The notes under the pieces were generated by a model. It was given only the letters and a program-made list of their open reading frames with translations, was not told the DNA's origin and ran no database searches. From assembly GCF_933775445.1 (NCBI RefSeq), contig NC_065873.1, positions 3,782,001 to 3,846,000 of the forward strand: a stretch of 64,000 nt of DNA, read 5' to 3'. The position numbers were made by a program, and so were the translations under genes. Source of the stretch: Argentina anserina (lineage: Eukaryota; Streptophyta; Magnoliopsida; Rosales; Rosaceae). This document shows positions 49,682 through 61,900 of the stretch, one piece after another. The number at the start of each line of letters is the position of its first letter. The stretch's first letter is position 1.

Positions 49682-50547
49682 TGTCACAGCTCCTGTCACA
49701 GACGCTGTCACAGCTCCTGTCACAGACGCTGTCACAGCTCCTGCCACAGACGCTGTCACAGCTCCTGTCACAGACGTTGTCACAGACATTGTCACACCCA
49801 CTGTCACAACCGCTATCACACTATATATTTACACCCACTGTCACAACCTCTGTCACACTACCTGTCACAACCACTATCACACTACCTGTCACAACCACTA
49901 TCACACTACCTATTACACTAACTATCACACTTCATGTCACACTAACTATCACACCAACTATCACAGAAGCTGTCACACTATCTATTTACACTAACGGTCA
50001 CACCCACTGTCATACCAATCTCATTTGAATTTTAACAAAATTTCACATATTTCCACATTTCTTCTGGGACTGTCACAGCTCCTATCACAGACGCTGTCAC
50101 AGACACTGTCACACCTACTGTCACAATCGCTATCACACTATCTATTTACATCCACTGTCACAATCTATGTCACACTACCTATTACACTAACTGTCACACC
50201 TCCTATCACACCCACTGTCATAGAAGTTGTCACACTATCTATTTACACTAACGGTCACACCCACTGTCATACCAATCTCATTTGAATTTTAACAAAATTT
50301 CACATATTTCCACATTTCCTCTCGGCATGTCACAGCTCCTGTCACAGATGCTGTCACACACTGTCACACGGTCACACCTACTATCACAACAACTATCACA
50401 CTATCTATTTACACCCATTGTCACAACCGTTGTCACATTATCTGTCACAACCACTATCACACTACCTATTACACTAACTGTCACACCTCCTGTCACAACC
50501 ATTGTCACACACATTACCTCTTTCATAACCCCTATCACAATGAGTAA
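49682..50547. repeat. CTGTCACA-type minisatellite with higher-order structure
   Basis: Nearly 870 bp made of short units of mostly 10-12 bp built on TGTCACA (CTGTCACAGCTC, CTGTCACACTAC and variants). It is organised in three larger blocks, each opened by a spacer starting ATACCAATCTCATTTGAATT at about 49623, 50012 and 50269, so block lengths are roughly 389, 257 and 300 bp. The open frames here (Leu-Ser-Gln and Thr-Ile-Thr repeats) are by-products of the repeat and not evidence of a gene. Confidence 0.92.
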
Positions 50548-50880
50548 AACACAAATATTATCATTGTATAATTGACTGAGGGTGGCCATATCTCATCAAT
50601 AGTAGGGCAACGAGGATAAGGAAGAAAACAGATAGATAAATCATGTCATTATGGTATCAATGAGTATAGGACCATCTACGATTTCTATGGGAAATTAGGG
50701 GATGGAATCTATCATATCATTATCTTCTCCATTCTAGTCTCGGCCCTGCATTAGCCAGCCAAGCTGTCCTCAACGTCGTCTTTTCTTTAGTTCCAACCTC
50801 CCGTCGGTCGAAACCAAATCTACTCGGCAAGATCTCCATTGCAAAAAAATCCCAGATCGCTACCCTGAGACCATCGTACG

Positions 50881-50952
50881 ATGTCGTACACCATCGACAT
50901 GACCTACCTCCTCTTCTCCGCCTACCTCGTCTTCTCCATGCAGCTCGGCTTC

Positions 50953-50984
<32 letters not shown>

Positions 50985-50985
50985 A

Positions 50986-51024
<39 letters not shown>

Positions 51025-51180
51025 ACCGCGGGTCGCCTCTTCTACTACCTCTTCGGCTTCGGCTTCGCCTTCGCCTTCGGCGGCCCCTCCAACGGCTTCA
51101 TCGGCCGCCACTTCTTTGGCCTCAAAGCAGTCCCCAACTCCTCCTTCGACTACAACCACTTCCTCTACCAATGCCTGATT
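50881..51180 (+). pseudogene. AMT1-type ammonium transporter N-terminal fragment
   Basis: It encodes [40 protein letters not shown] and [15 protein letters not shown], matching the region of AMT1 ammonium transporters around the first two membrane helices. It begins near family residue 40 and stops after FLYQC, where unrelated sequence leads to a stop at 51199. A small internal repeat ([10 protein letters not shown]) and an Arg in TAGRLFYY, where the family has Gly, suggest decay. The piece is strikingly GC-rich and C-ending in codons, unlike its AT-rich surroundings. The 190 bp upstream, also less AT-rich, may come from the same gene. It covers well under a third of a transporter and cannot function. 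Confidence 0.85.
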
Positions 51181-51352
51181 TTTTTAGGGAGAGTAATTTA
51201 GACAGTGGCATTCGTGTAAATATCATCAACTTCAGTGGTTACGGTTTAAGGGATTTAGGTTGTTGACTTTTTTATAATTTTCAAACATTGATCGACTGTT
51301 TTTTAATTATCATTATCTAAATGGACTTTTTTATAATCTCCCCATAATTTTA

Positions 51353-53870
51353 AAGTTGCATTTTTATTTCTTTTTCTTCAGATAATCTTACATCAAATTA
51401 CTTGTTAAGGGACAGTGGCGAATTTAAGGTTTGAAAGTTAGGTGAGTAGAAAAAAATCATCAAGATAATGTTAAATAAATTTTTTTTTCTATATATTAAT
51501 AATTCAAAAAAGATAAGAATTGCAAACCAAAAGAGCCAATAAAACTTATTATATATAAAATACTGTAGCTGAATTGCGCTCTACCATTTATAACAAACCG
51601 ACTAACCACTGTCTTTAAATCAATACCGTCTACATTTTTTTTCAATGTAAAACATTATATAAACGGAAAGTTATCCCTTATTTCTAAGTCTAGTCTACTA
51701 TAAGTCTCTAATTGTTATAATCATAGGTCAATTTCACAACACAAACATAACAAGGGTATACTCATTCCGTATTCAATTTGTTTATAGGGAATTGGGCGGG
51801 AGACAACCCATTACAAATACTTATCAAAGAAAAAAACCATTACAAGTAGTTAGGGGTGCGCAAGTGCGCAACTTCTATCACAACATTACAAGATCAATAG
51901 TAAAATGATCAACTCAGTCACAGAGAGAGATAAGTAGAGTCTTAGCAAATATGAATACCTTATGGGGTTCTAAGTTCTAAGACATGTGGCGTTGGGTGGT
52001 TGTGCACCTATTTTTGCCCAACGGGAAAACTTTTTTGGCCTGACCTGTTCTTTTTATTTCCCGTTGTGCTACATTTTTTTGTTGGCAAAATTTTAAGAAT
52101 AGTACATGAGTTATTGTTCATTGAGCATCAAGGTTATTCAACTTTCAAAACTATCACATTAGTATATAATCTTAGGAACCTAATATAGTTTTAACAAATG
52201 TCGTTACTAACACTGTTAGTTGGCTACTTCTTTCCAATTTCTAAAGGTTAAATTAGTATTTCTTCTTCTCTTTCATGCCTCCTGCCCTCCTCCCCAGCTT
52301 GCGACTATTTTTCTCCAATTCTTTGTTTCACCTTCATCACCTCACCTGCAAATTGCAATTCTGCAATCTCCTACCCAACGACAGACTTCTTTTCTTCATA
52401 ATTCTCTTCTTCTTCTATATACTTACTCGAGCAGCACCTTTCCTTTCAATCCCAACCCCACAATGTAATTGGACATTATCAATTCAAATTCTTTGTTTTT
52501 AGATGCCAGATTGGGTTTTCTTGTTCTTCGTTTTCATCGGCTTCTTTCCCTCTGATGGAGCCTCTGAACATTCGCCTCCTCGAAATGGGTGTCTTCTATT
52601 CCTCTAAATCCATGAGTTTCTTCCTTCCATTGTAATTTGGTTTGATTCTGGACATAGATAGAGGGAATCAATTTCAGCATTTATCTTCTCTATTTGAGCA
52701 CCACTAACTGAATATTTGTGGGGAAGAATTACAATGATGCTCAAGAGATTTAATATCGATGATCTCCCATCGCCGTATATGGAGAACTGGATCGTTTCGA
52801 TTCAAATCTCTGAGGCTCATTTCCTTCGTGGATTGGAGCGTTGTAAGTCAAATATTGTAGCCAAATCAGTGCTTCCTCCTAAATCTCAATCAATCAAAAC
52901 CCATGAATTGGTTGCGCAGTTGAAGATGCGATGGTCTACGATTCATGGCTGGTCCTTGGGTCGGGGTTTTTTCATGCTGCAATTTCAGAATCTTGGGAGA
53001 GATTTTAGTTGATCTTGGGAAAGACGAATTTGCCCACACAGGTCTAACAGAAATCAACATATTAATAGGGCATAAGACAGAATGTACTTAAGTTGGGTCA
53101 GATTTTGAAGTTCATGTATTAATCTGATAGTTTTGAAAGTATATTCATCTTAATTCACAGTGGGCTATAATTCATGTATCGTTCTTAAAATTTTCTTTTT
53201 TTTGTTTCTCAAATCGTTAGCGCATGTAGCCACACGTCGTTAACTAAAAACTATGTGAAGGTTCACTTGGGTGGAGGGAAGAACCTCCGCACTAAATTTG
53301 TATTCAGTTGTCGATTTTGCATTCGAAAAGTTTGTCATGGACAAACAGTAATTATATCTAGAAATTGACTTTGAAGGCTAATATCTAATTCTTTGACGCC
53401 TCTCGCAAGCTCAAGTGCAAAATTCCAAAGCTTATCTAGCATGGTAGAATATCCACACACAAAAAAATCTGGTCATGCGAAGCCTGAATTTATCTAAAAG
53501 CTGATTTTGATCTTTTCGTTCTCATGGAACTTGAAACACCTTTGGAGGGGAATTGGAGCATGTTCGTGAGTTTTATATGGAGTCTCTACCACATATTATC
53601 TTTAATTGTAGTTAGTGTATTGTGCTCTTTTTCCCTTCGACTAAATTTTTTATTTTACCTAAGAAGTTTTTACCGAGGCAACGATTATGCACCATGACAC
53701 ATTAGGATCGAGATATAAGGGGAAGTGTTGTAGGAGAATTACTCTCCGTAATCATTTGGTGTATCTTGTCCTAATTAGTATATGTTAGTCTAGATAAAGA
53801 AGTATATATAATCTCTTATTTAACGAGATACTCAATGTAATGTTTATATATAAGACCTCTTTATTAATAA
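51353..53870. other. Intergenic with a possible LINE ORF1 fragment
   Basis: No host gene was recognised. The + frame at 52716-53012 encodes KTHELVAQLKMRWSTIHGWS then LGRGFFMLQFQNL, which resembles the DUF4283 domain of plant LINE ORF1 proteins (Trp/Gly-rich, GxGFFxLxF). It stops at 53012 without further domains. CT-rich leader-like sequence precedes it. The match is by pattern only. Confidence 0.35.
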
Positions 53871-53875
53871 ATAAA

Positions 53876-54095
53876 TTTAAAAGTAAAAACAAGGAAGTGT
53901 GAGAGAGGTGGATACGTTGAAAGTGCTCACTCATTTCATTGATCAATAACCCTTTATATAGGGGATGTTTACAACAGATAAGTCATACTCAATCTATAAC
54001 CTTATCACTGCAGTCAAATACTAAACTGTTATTGACTAAACAGAATTTGACTTCTTCCTACTATGTTTGGATGAGCACACTATTATCCTTCAACA
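53876..54095 (-). repeat. 3' LTR of the gag-less copia
   Basis: Minus start TGTTGAAGGATAATAGTG; TATA motif CCCTATATAAAGGG in the middle; outer end CTTTTAAA, not the usual CA. Confidence 0.93.
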
Positions 54096-54282
54096 CTCCC
54101 CCTTGTGTGATTCAAACGTAGTGTTCTTTTCGTTGCCTCATTAAAACCTTGTCGAGTAACAAAAAAAACCCTGTGGGACAAAAATAACCTCGATCAAAGG
54201 AAAAAAAAGTACAAGAACCTCAAAGTAGCGTGAACATAACAATCTCCCCCTGAACTCCGAAACTCCCCCTGATTCTTTGAAA

Positions 54283-57200
54283 TCATGGGAGTTCTGATAA
54301 CTTAAGCATACCAATGCTTTTTACATGTTTTTCAAATGTGGTTTTAGGTAAAGATTTGGTAAATAAATCTGCCACATTCTCATCAGATCGAACCTGATTC
54401 ACTTGAATCTTGAGTAAAGTTTGTTGTTGCTGACTGTAAAAGAACTTAGGTGAAATATGTTTGGTATTGTCACCTTTGATGTATCCTTGTTTCATTTGTT
54501 CGATACAAGCAGCATTATCTTCATAAATGCTTGTCGGTTCTTCAGTGGTAGATGATAAACCACTAGTTTTTCGAATATGTGAAATAACTGATCTTAACCA
54601 TATGCATTCACGAACTGCTTCATGTAACGCAATAATCTCTGCATGATTTGAGGATGTGGCAACACGTGTTTGTTTTGTAGACCTTTAAGATATTGTCGTA
54701 TTTCCCATGGTAAACACATAACCAGTTTGGGAACGTCCTTTATGTGGGTCAGAGAGATACCCAGCATCAGTAAAACCTACCAAAACATCATAAGGGTTTT
54801 TGACATATGGAATAGGTTTCCCAATATTTCTGTCAATTTTTCTTACCTCTCCATATGGATAAAACAAGCCCATATCAATCGTACCCTTTAAATATCGAAA
54901 GATATTTTTTATGCCATTCCAATGGCGTTGTGTGGGTGCCGAGCTATATCTAGCTAACAAATTCACAGCGAAGGAGATATAAGGTCTAGTGCATTGTGCT
55001 AAGTACAATAATGCACCTATTGCACTTAGATATGGCACTTCTGCCACCAAAAGTTCTTCGTTATCGTCTTTAGGACGAAACGGATCATTCTTTGGATCTA
55101 GTGTTCGACCAATCATGGGAGTACTAACTGAATGCATTTTGTCCACATTAAATCGTCTTAGCATCTTTTGGACGTATGCAGATTGATAGATTAATATTCC
55201 ACTCTTTCGGTGTTCTAGCTCAAGTCCTAGACAAAACCTAGTTTTCCCAAGATCTTTCATTTCAAATTCGGATTTCAAATAATTGGCCGTGTCTCTTATT
55301 TCTTCAAGAGTACCAATTAAGTTCATGTCATCCACATAAACGGCAACTATTGCGAAACTAGAACTTGTTCTTTTTATAAACATGCATGGACATATATCAT
55401 TGTTCACATATCCCTTCCCAATCAAGTAATTACTTAGACGGTTATACCACATCCGTCCGGATTGTTTTAAACCATATAGAGAGCGTTTTAATTTTATGCA
55501 AAATGCATTCCGTGGTTTAGAGTCATTTGACTTGGGCAATTGAAGTCCATCTGGAACCTTCATATATATCTATGAATCTAGATCTCCATAGAGATATGCT
55601 GTAACCACATCCATAAGGTGCATGTTAAGTTTTTCAGAGACAACTAAGCTGATAAGATAGCGGAACGTAATAATGTCCATTACAGGAGAATATGTTTCCT
55701 CATAGTCAATTCCAGGGCGTTGCGAGAAACCTTGGGCGACAAGGCGGGCCTTATATCTTGAGACCTCATTTTTCTCATTACGCTTTCTAACAAATACCCA
55801 TTTGTATCCAACAGGTTTTACGTTTGGTGGGGTTAGCATTACCGAACCAAAAACCTGTCTCTTAGTTAGAGAATCCAATTTTGCCTGGATTGCTTCTTTC
55901 CATTTAGGCCAATCTGCTCGTTGTTGACAATCTGCAACAGAGCGTGGTTCGATACCATCATGCTCTATAATATCTCGAGCAACATAATATGAAAATACAT
56001 CGTCAACAATGATGGAATTTCTTTCCAACATCTCGTGTATATTATCATAGTTAATTGAGATTTCTTTGTTTTCTGTTTCAAAGATTAAGGTGTCCCCCAA
56101 TATTGATTCTTGAACATAATTGTAATCAGAGATAATCTCATGAGACGGGTTTTTAATGTTGATGTCTAAAGGATTTTTCTGTCCCGAACTCATTCTCTTC
56201 CTTGGGTGAGTGTCCATCGAACCAAATGGTCTCCCCCTCTTTCTTTGGGGAGCCATGGCCTCAACCACACCTGCACTATGTGTGGTTGCAGTGCCGTGCA
56301 CATTGATCATAGGTACTGCTGCACCATGTCCCTTTATAGGAATTTCCAACCTTGCAGGTACATTTGCAGCTGGTATATGTGATCTTGTTATTTTGGCGAT
56401 ATCAGAAAACGCATCCGGCATTGAATTTGCCACGTTCTGAAGGTCAAGTATCCTACGCACTTCATTATCACATTGTACGGTTCGGGGATTAAGATGAGAC
56501 AGAGTAGGAACAAACCATGATAATTCATGTCGTTCATTTTGAACATTCTTGTTCGTATCTCCCCCTAACGACGGGAAGACTGTCTCATCAAAGCGACAAT
56601 CCGCAAATCTAGCGGTAAAAAGATCGCTTGTCATAGGTTCTATGTAACAGATTATTGTTGAAGAATTGTATCCAACATAGATACCTAATCGTCTCTGATG
56701 ACCCATTTTTGTGCGTTGTGGGGCGTTATTGGCACATAAACTGCACAACCAAATATGCGCAAGTGTGAGACATCAGGCTCATATCCAGTTACCATCTGAT
56801 ATGCAGAGAAAGATTGATTGGCGGTGGGTCTGAAACGAATAAGTAAAGATGCATGTAGTATTGCATGACCCCAAGCAGATATGGGTAGATTGGCACGCAT
56901 AAGCAATTCCCTAGCAACCATTTGTAGTCTTTTGATGGTGGCTTCTGCGAGACCATTTTGTGTGTGTATATGGGGTACTGGATGTTCAACATCAATCCCA
57001 ATAGACATGCAATAATCATCAAAAGTTTTAGATGTAAACTCCGCAGCATTGTCAAGGCGTATGGACTTAATAGGGTGATCTGGGTGGTGTGCCCTTAGTC
57101 GAATAATTTGTGCTAGGAGTTTAGCATATGCAGCATTTCTTGTGGACAATAAGGCGACATGTGACCAACGTGTCGACGCGTCCACCAAAATCATGAAGTA

Positions 57201-57986
57201 TCTAAATGGTCCACTATATGGATGGATAGGTCCACAAATATCTCCTTGAATTCTTTGTAAGCATGGAATATTTTCTTTAGTGTCTTTAGCATAGGATGGT
57301 CTAGATCCTAATTTTGCTAAAGTGCATGCTTTACAAAATGAGTGATGGGCTTTAGAAATAATCATTGAAGAGTTTGCTTCACTCTTAAAGTCCTTGATAA
57401 CACTAGAAGGATAATACCCCTTGGAGACCACTTGCTTTTGGTCATTAGTTCTTTTTATTCGAAAAAATGGATGTCCATGTGAAGTTTTTAGTATGCGGAT
57501 CATCATATCACGACCAGGATGTCCCAAACGGTCATGCCAAAGCTTGTATGTTTCGGAATCCCAAAGATCATCTCTTATAACATGATTGGATTCGACAATT
57601 CGAATAGTGGTTAAGTATAACCCACTAGATTGACCTTGAAGTTTTTCTAATATGCGTTTTCTTCCGCATAGATCAGAAGTAATAAATAAGTATTCTTGTC
57701 CATTTTCATGATGAGTATTTAAATGATAACCATTAGCACGTATGTCCTTAAAACTCAAAAGGGTTCGAGGAGCTCTTGGAGCATAAAGTGCTTCGGTTAT
57801 ATCAAGGAAAGTGCCATTTGGCAATAAGAATTGGGCTCTTCCTCGGCCATGAATCACTGGAGATGACCCAGTCATCGTACTCAAATAAGATTTAGAAGGC
57901 AAAAATTCAATGAATAATTGCCTATTTCGAAGTATTGTGTGTGTAGTTGCACAATCAGCAAGACAATCGAGTTCTCCAGGAAACAT
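54283..57986 (-). pseudogene. Copia pol: protease remnant, integrase, RT, RNase H
   Basis: From 57986 on the minus strand: protease-like LADCATTHTIL at the very start, GAG-pre-integrase (LWHDRLGHPGRDMM), integrase with QGDICGP, SIRLDNAAEFTS and NGLAEATIKRL (D, D, E), then reverse transcriptase (VGYKWVFVRKRNEKNEVSRY, FCIKLKRSLYGLKQSGRMWY, VAVYVDDMNLIG) and RNase H (GFTDAGYLSDPHKGRSQTGY, EDNAACIEQ, ADLFTKSLP). Three lesions interrupt it: a frameshift near 56720 after CAVYVPI, a TAG at about 55570 after YGDLDS and a TAA near 54684 after GNTTIS, where a Trp is usual. Without gag and with these lesions the element is not autonomous. The stops are few, consistent with recent insertion. Confidence 0.92.
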
Positions 57987-58052
57987 ACTTCTTTGCTGGT
58001 ATCTAGATGCAGAAAAGGGTTTGGAAGCTAGGAGAGCTTCGTGCTAATAACG

Positions 58053-58272
58053 TTTAAAAGTAAAAACAAGGAAGTGTGAGAGACGTGGATACGTTGAAAG
58101 TGCTCACTCATTTCATTGATCAATAACCCTTTATATAGGGGATGTTTACAACAGATAAGTCCTACTCAATCTATAATCTTATCACTGCAGTCAAATACTA
58201 AACTGTTATTGACTAAACAGAATTTGACTTCTTCCTACTATGTTTGGATGAGCACACTATTATCCTTCAACA
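58053..58272 (-). repeat. 5' LTR of the gag-less copia
   Basis: Partner of 53876-54095 with 217 of 220 bases identical. On the minus strand it would hold the promoter (TATA at about 58127-58140). Confidence 0.93.
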
Positions 58273-58458
58273 ATAAAGATGATATTTCTTCATATTTGAT
58301 GCATATCGTAACATTTATGTTGAATTCCCTATTTAATCACTTCGTTCTGATGTCGATGCAGGATCTCATCTTTCATAGCTTTCGCAAAGCCATGGTATTG
58401 ACTATTGAGCAATCATTGACTACTTTCAATTTTCCAAATAGCCATAGCCATCGTACGT

Positions 58459-58925
58459 CATTCTCTATTAGTCACCAGAGAATTTAAATACTCCGAGTTG
58501 AGATACTTTATTTACCCAGTGCATTGTAGTGTACAGTAGTTAAGTACCCAATTGCTTTACATTTTGCAAGGTGCTCCTGTTTTGTACGATATACTGCATC
58601 ACTGGCATTCCATTGCAATGCACAATTGTCAAACAACTATTAATAGTGATTCTACGCATGTTCCGCTTATTTTCAATTTAGTTCCAAGAAATGTAACTGT
58701 GGTCATATATTTAGATGTTGAAACTACATGAATATCATGGGATTGATCTGCAGAATACCAAAAAATAGTTGTCACTTGTTTCATGTCCCTGAAATTATCC
58801 GATTTTCTTGATGCATATTTTTAATTTTATAGCCAATGGTTGTACTAGAAGATGCAAATGATCAAGCAAGTAGCAACGTCTTAGCTATATTCCCAGAAAA
58901 AAAAAACACAAATAGAAGATTTAAC
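58459..58925. repeat. Diverged direct repeat, left copy
   Basis: Matches 63230-63700 over about 470 bp with numerous substitutions and small indels; shared stretches include GTTGTCACTTGTTTCATGTC and TAGCCAATGGTTGTACTAGA. It is non-coding in both places. It could be an old segmental duplication or the ends of a degraded element. Confidence 0.85.
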
Positions 58926-61900
58926 CTGAAATCGATCTCCAAATTTTTGTATAGTCCGGATCGAGTGCTAATTCATTTTTTCTTTTTTTCTGAAATCGAT
59001 CGTACTTTTGTTCTTTCTTTGGGCCTCCTGTTATCGTTACATGATTAGAGCCTTCCATCATAAGACGGCCTGGAAATAGTTATATCATGTCTATACTGAT
59101 GAGTGCGATTGAGCCCCAATTTATGCATCCTTGACCTGTGAAACAAGATAGTAAACAAATGTGTGCAATGAGTTTCGTGCATTTATATTGAATTGAAGTA
59201 TGCTTTCTGTGCACGGCTGCTCTTTGATTGCAGGGCATTCATACAGGGCTTGCAGGCAGAGCTGCATCCCCTGCAGATTGGTGGTCATTTGTTCCTTTTG
59301 TTGTCGTTTCCAGTTATATCATGGCTGGTCGTTTCTGCTATTTTGTGTCGTTTTGTACTCTGCAGCTGCATTAATTGCAAGGCTGTTTCTGCAGATCTTC
59401 TTTCCGGAAAATCAGTTTGTTTCACACACAAACTGATTCACACCTCTTGTTTTAGATCAGTTTTGTACATAGTAGGTATTAGAGTTGTTAGCTTTTAGCT
59501 TTCCTTTTGCTATTTAGGCTGCTCAAGTCTCTGTATTCAATTACAACTGAAATAGATTGAAATTCAATCACCAAAAGTTTTTGTTCATTTCTTTCAAGAT
59601 TTCTTCAGTTTCAGAGATTAATATTCCCCTCATGCTCATGTCCCAAATTATTTGATGCATTTCAAAGACTAGCCAATTACTTTAACATATATATATATGC
59701 TTAATTTGTATCTCATTCTCTTTACATATATCTTGTGTGACTGAAATCTCAATAGTGTGAACTTTTTTTTATCGACTGGTCGAAATGTCGAATGTCTATA
59801 AGTAGAAACGTATTAAGATCTTATCAAAGTATTGTGGAAGCTAGCCTCCTCATCCCTCAAGTTTTTTTTCATCCAGAACTTGATCTATTTGATATTCCGG
59901 AATAATGAACTGAAAAAAAAATCAATAAAAAACTAAATAAGAAACTAGCTTCAATTAAGTTCTGAACACTACGAACAATGAAATAGAATTTATAACGAAA
60001 ACCAAGAAACAGTTTAACAAAACCTGAATCACCCACCCTGCTCCATCCTCCACTATCCTATATCAGTGCACAGTACATGCAAACACACTGGTGTAAGGTT
60101 TCTCGATTAGCTTTAAAAATATTATTGGGCAGCCTAATATAAAACCAATTTAAATGAATGAGTAAATGAATGAATGACAAACATTAATAAATATTTTAAC
60201 TTGAGAATCGGTGCATGGATTCTCAATACGGCTAACCAAAACCAAATATCACATGTTGGCCGGTCCAATAGACCCACTACACGACCTTACCTCAAATCCA
60301 TATAAAACAGGTAAGTGTAGCGAGAATGTCCACTACCTACCTACACACACATTTCGAGTTCGTCCTTAAGATTAGAACTGGCACAACCAGTGTTACTAAA
60401 CCCTCCAAAAGTTTGGGGGATTGAACCCAAGGAAGTCAGTGCCACCCCCCGCTCTCAAGCCATCACAATCACTCACGGTTCGGTCAATACATAAGTATTA
60501 AAATAACCAAACCATAACATGCGTCATTTATAAATAAATTGCTGAAGCTCTACCTGGATTCTAATGTTTTTCCTTGCGTATTCTACGAGTCTCAAGCTTT
60601 CCACTTCCGTTCACCAAGTAACTAGAGTCTCTAGTCCGACATAATGGTCATTAATGACTTGACCACACAATCATATATAACCACGATGACTAATAAATCG
60701 TTTAATCTGATAATTGACCGTCATTAACCAAATTATAGCGAAAACACACTTTCAACGAATACAACTTGATAATTCAATATTGATCAATACTCATATTTAC
60801 ATTAATTTTCAAAATTTGTCACATAATGATTATACAAAATTACTATGGACACCATAAATTACGCATAGTAACATAAAGACATGAAAATCCGTGTCAAACT
60901 TCTGATCATTGTCTCAATAACAATTATCTTACTTTCTAACATGTTTACATTACTAGATTCAATTTAGTCTGCACCCATAGATTACTATGGGCACCCAGTA
61001 TTTCCTTTAAAATTATGAAAATACCATTTCCTTAACTTCTCTATACAAAGCTTGCATCCATTTAAATATAGAATTCCATCAAGTTAACTCTACCCATTTA
61101 AAATTTTAAATATCAAACCAAGCTTGTAATCTAGTACCATTCTCAGTATTGATACCCAGTACCCACCCTCCATATATACAAATATGAACTCAATCCAAAG
61201 TCATGCTTCTGATGACCAACATATATAGAATAACGTCACCGCAATCAAACTCTTTAATCCAATTCAATTAACCGGACTTGAACAATGACCAAGGAATTCC
61301 ATTTTTCATATCAATCCCGAATAAGGATTTACCCAAATAGAGGCCTTGGATTAACACTAGAAGGCTTGCTCTCCTCTGCGATTCAGCCTCCTCAACCAAA
61401 ATTGATTCCTTCACACAAGCGGTCATCTGCCCAACGTCAACGAACTCAAACCCAACTTCAAAATTCTGAAGCAACACTTGAATTTGCATCTCCAATCGAC
61501 ATGGAATCGAAGGAGATAACCATCGAATCAAATGGAAGCCGAAGCCAGTCCCGATGGTGAAGAACGACAAAGAACACAAACCTAGAAATCCTAAAATCAG
61601 TTCTAAATGGACATGTTGAAATTATGACAAACGAATGAAGGAACAAGAATGAGAAGTTGAGATGAATTTTCTCTAATAAACTTTATGTTCTCTAATATAC
61701 TTCATGTTGATTACACAATACAAGAGGGTGTATATATACACAAACTAGAGAGAGGATTGAACCAGTTGAGGAACAAATCCGATCTTAACAACTAAAGTAT
61801 GAAAGGAAAGAAAAATGAAAGAAAAATCACTCCAACTCATGGAGCAACATGCTTCAAGCAAGATTGTCAACAAAGGATGCTAAGCATGCATTAAGAGAAA

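Larger units (their letters stand above)
49184..51343. mobile_element. Pack-MULE-like element carrying an ammonium transporter fragment
   Basis: The flanks ATAAATTTA (49175-49183) and ATAATTTTA (51344-51352) form a 9-bp target duplication with one mismatch, the Mutator size. The left end reads GGGCAAATTATAAAAA and the right end, reverse-complemented, GGGGAGATTATAAAAAA. Related AAATTATAAAAAAGTC-type motifs recur inside both ends. The interior holds a large minisatellite and a GC-rich AMT1 gene piece but no transposase. That combination (non-autonomous, Mutator-type ends, host gene fragment) defines a Pack-MULE. The inverted repeats are imperfect, so the exact ends are less certain than the target repeats. 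Confidence 0.6.
53876..58272 (-). mobile_element. Complete but gag-less Ty1/copia retrotransposon (4.4 kb)
   Basis: Two 220-bp LTRs (53876-54095 and 58053-58272) flank a pol gene read on the minus strand, and perfect ATAAA target duplications lie at 53871-53875 and 58273-58277. The LTRs differ at only three sites, so the insertion is young. A polypurine tract (CACAAGGGGGAG, minus) lies against the 3' LTR at 54096-54107. After the 5' LTR only about 66 bp, beginning CGTTATTAGCACGA (possible primer site), separates it from the protease region, so the gag domain has been lost. Pol has a frameshift and stops, so mobility would need helper proteins. Confidence 0.92.

Noticed and set aside
49636..50575. 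Long + frames with Leu-Ser-Gln and Thr-Ile-Thr repeats
   Set aside because: They are direct translations of the TGTCACA minisatellite, stop at the spacer of each block and lack any promoter or splice context.
50860..51171. Gly/Glu-rich minus-strand frame
   Set aside because: It is the antisense of the GC-rich AMT1 fragment; the + strand has the clear family match.
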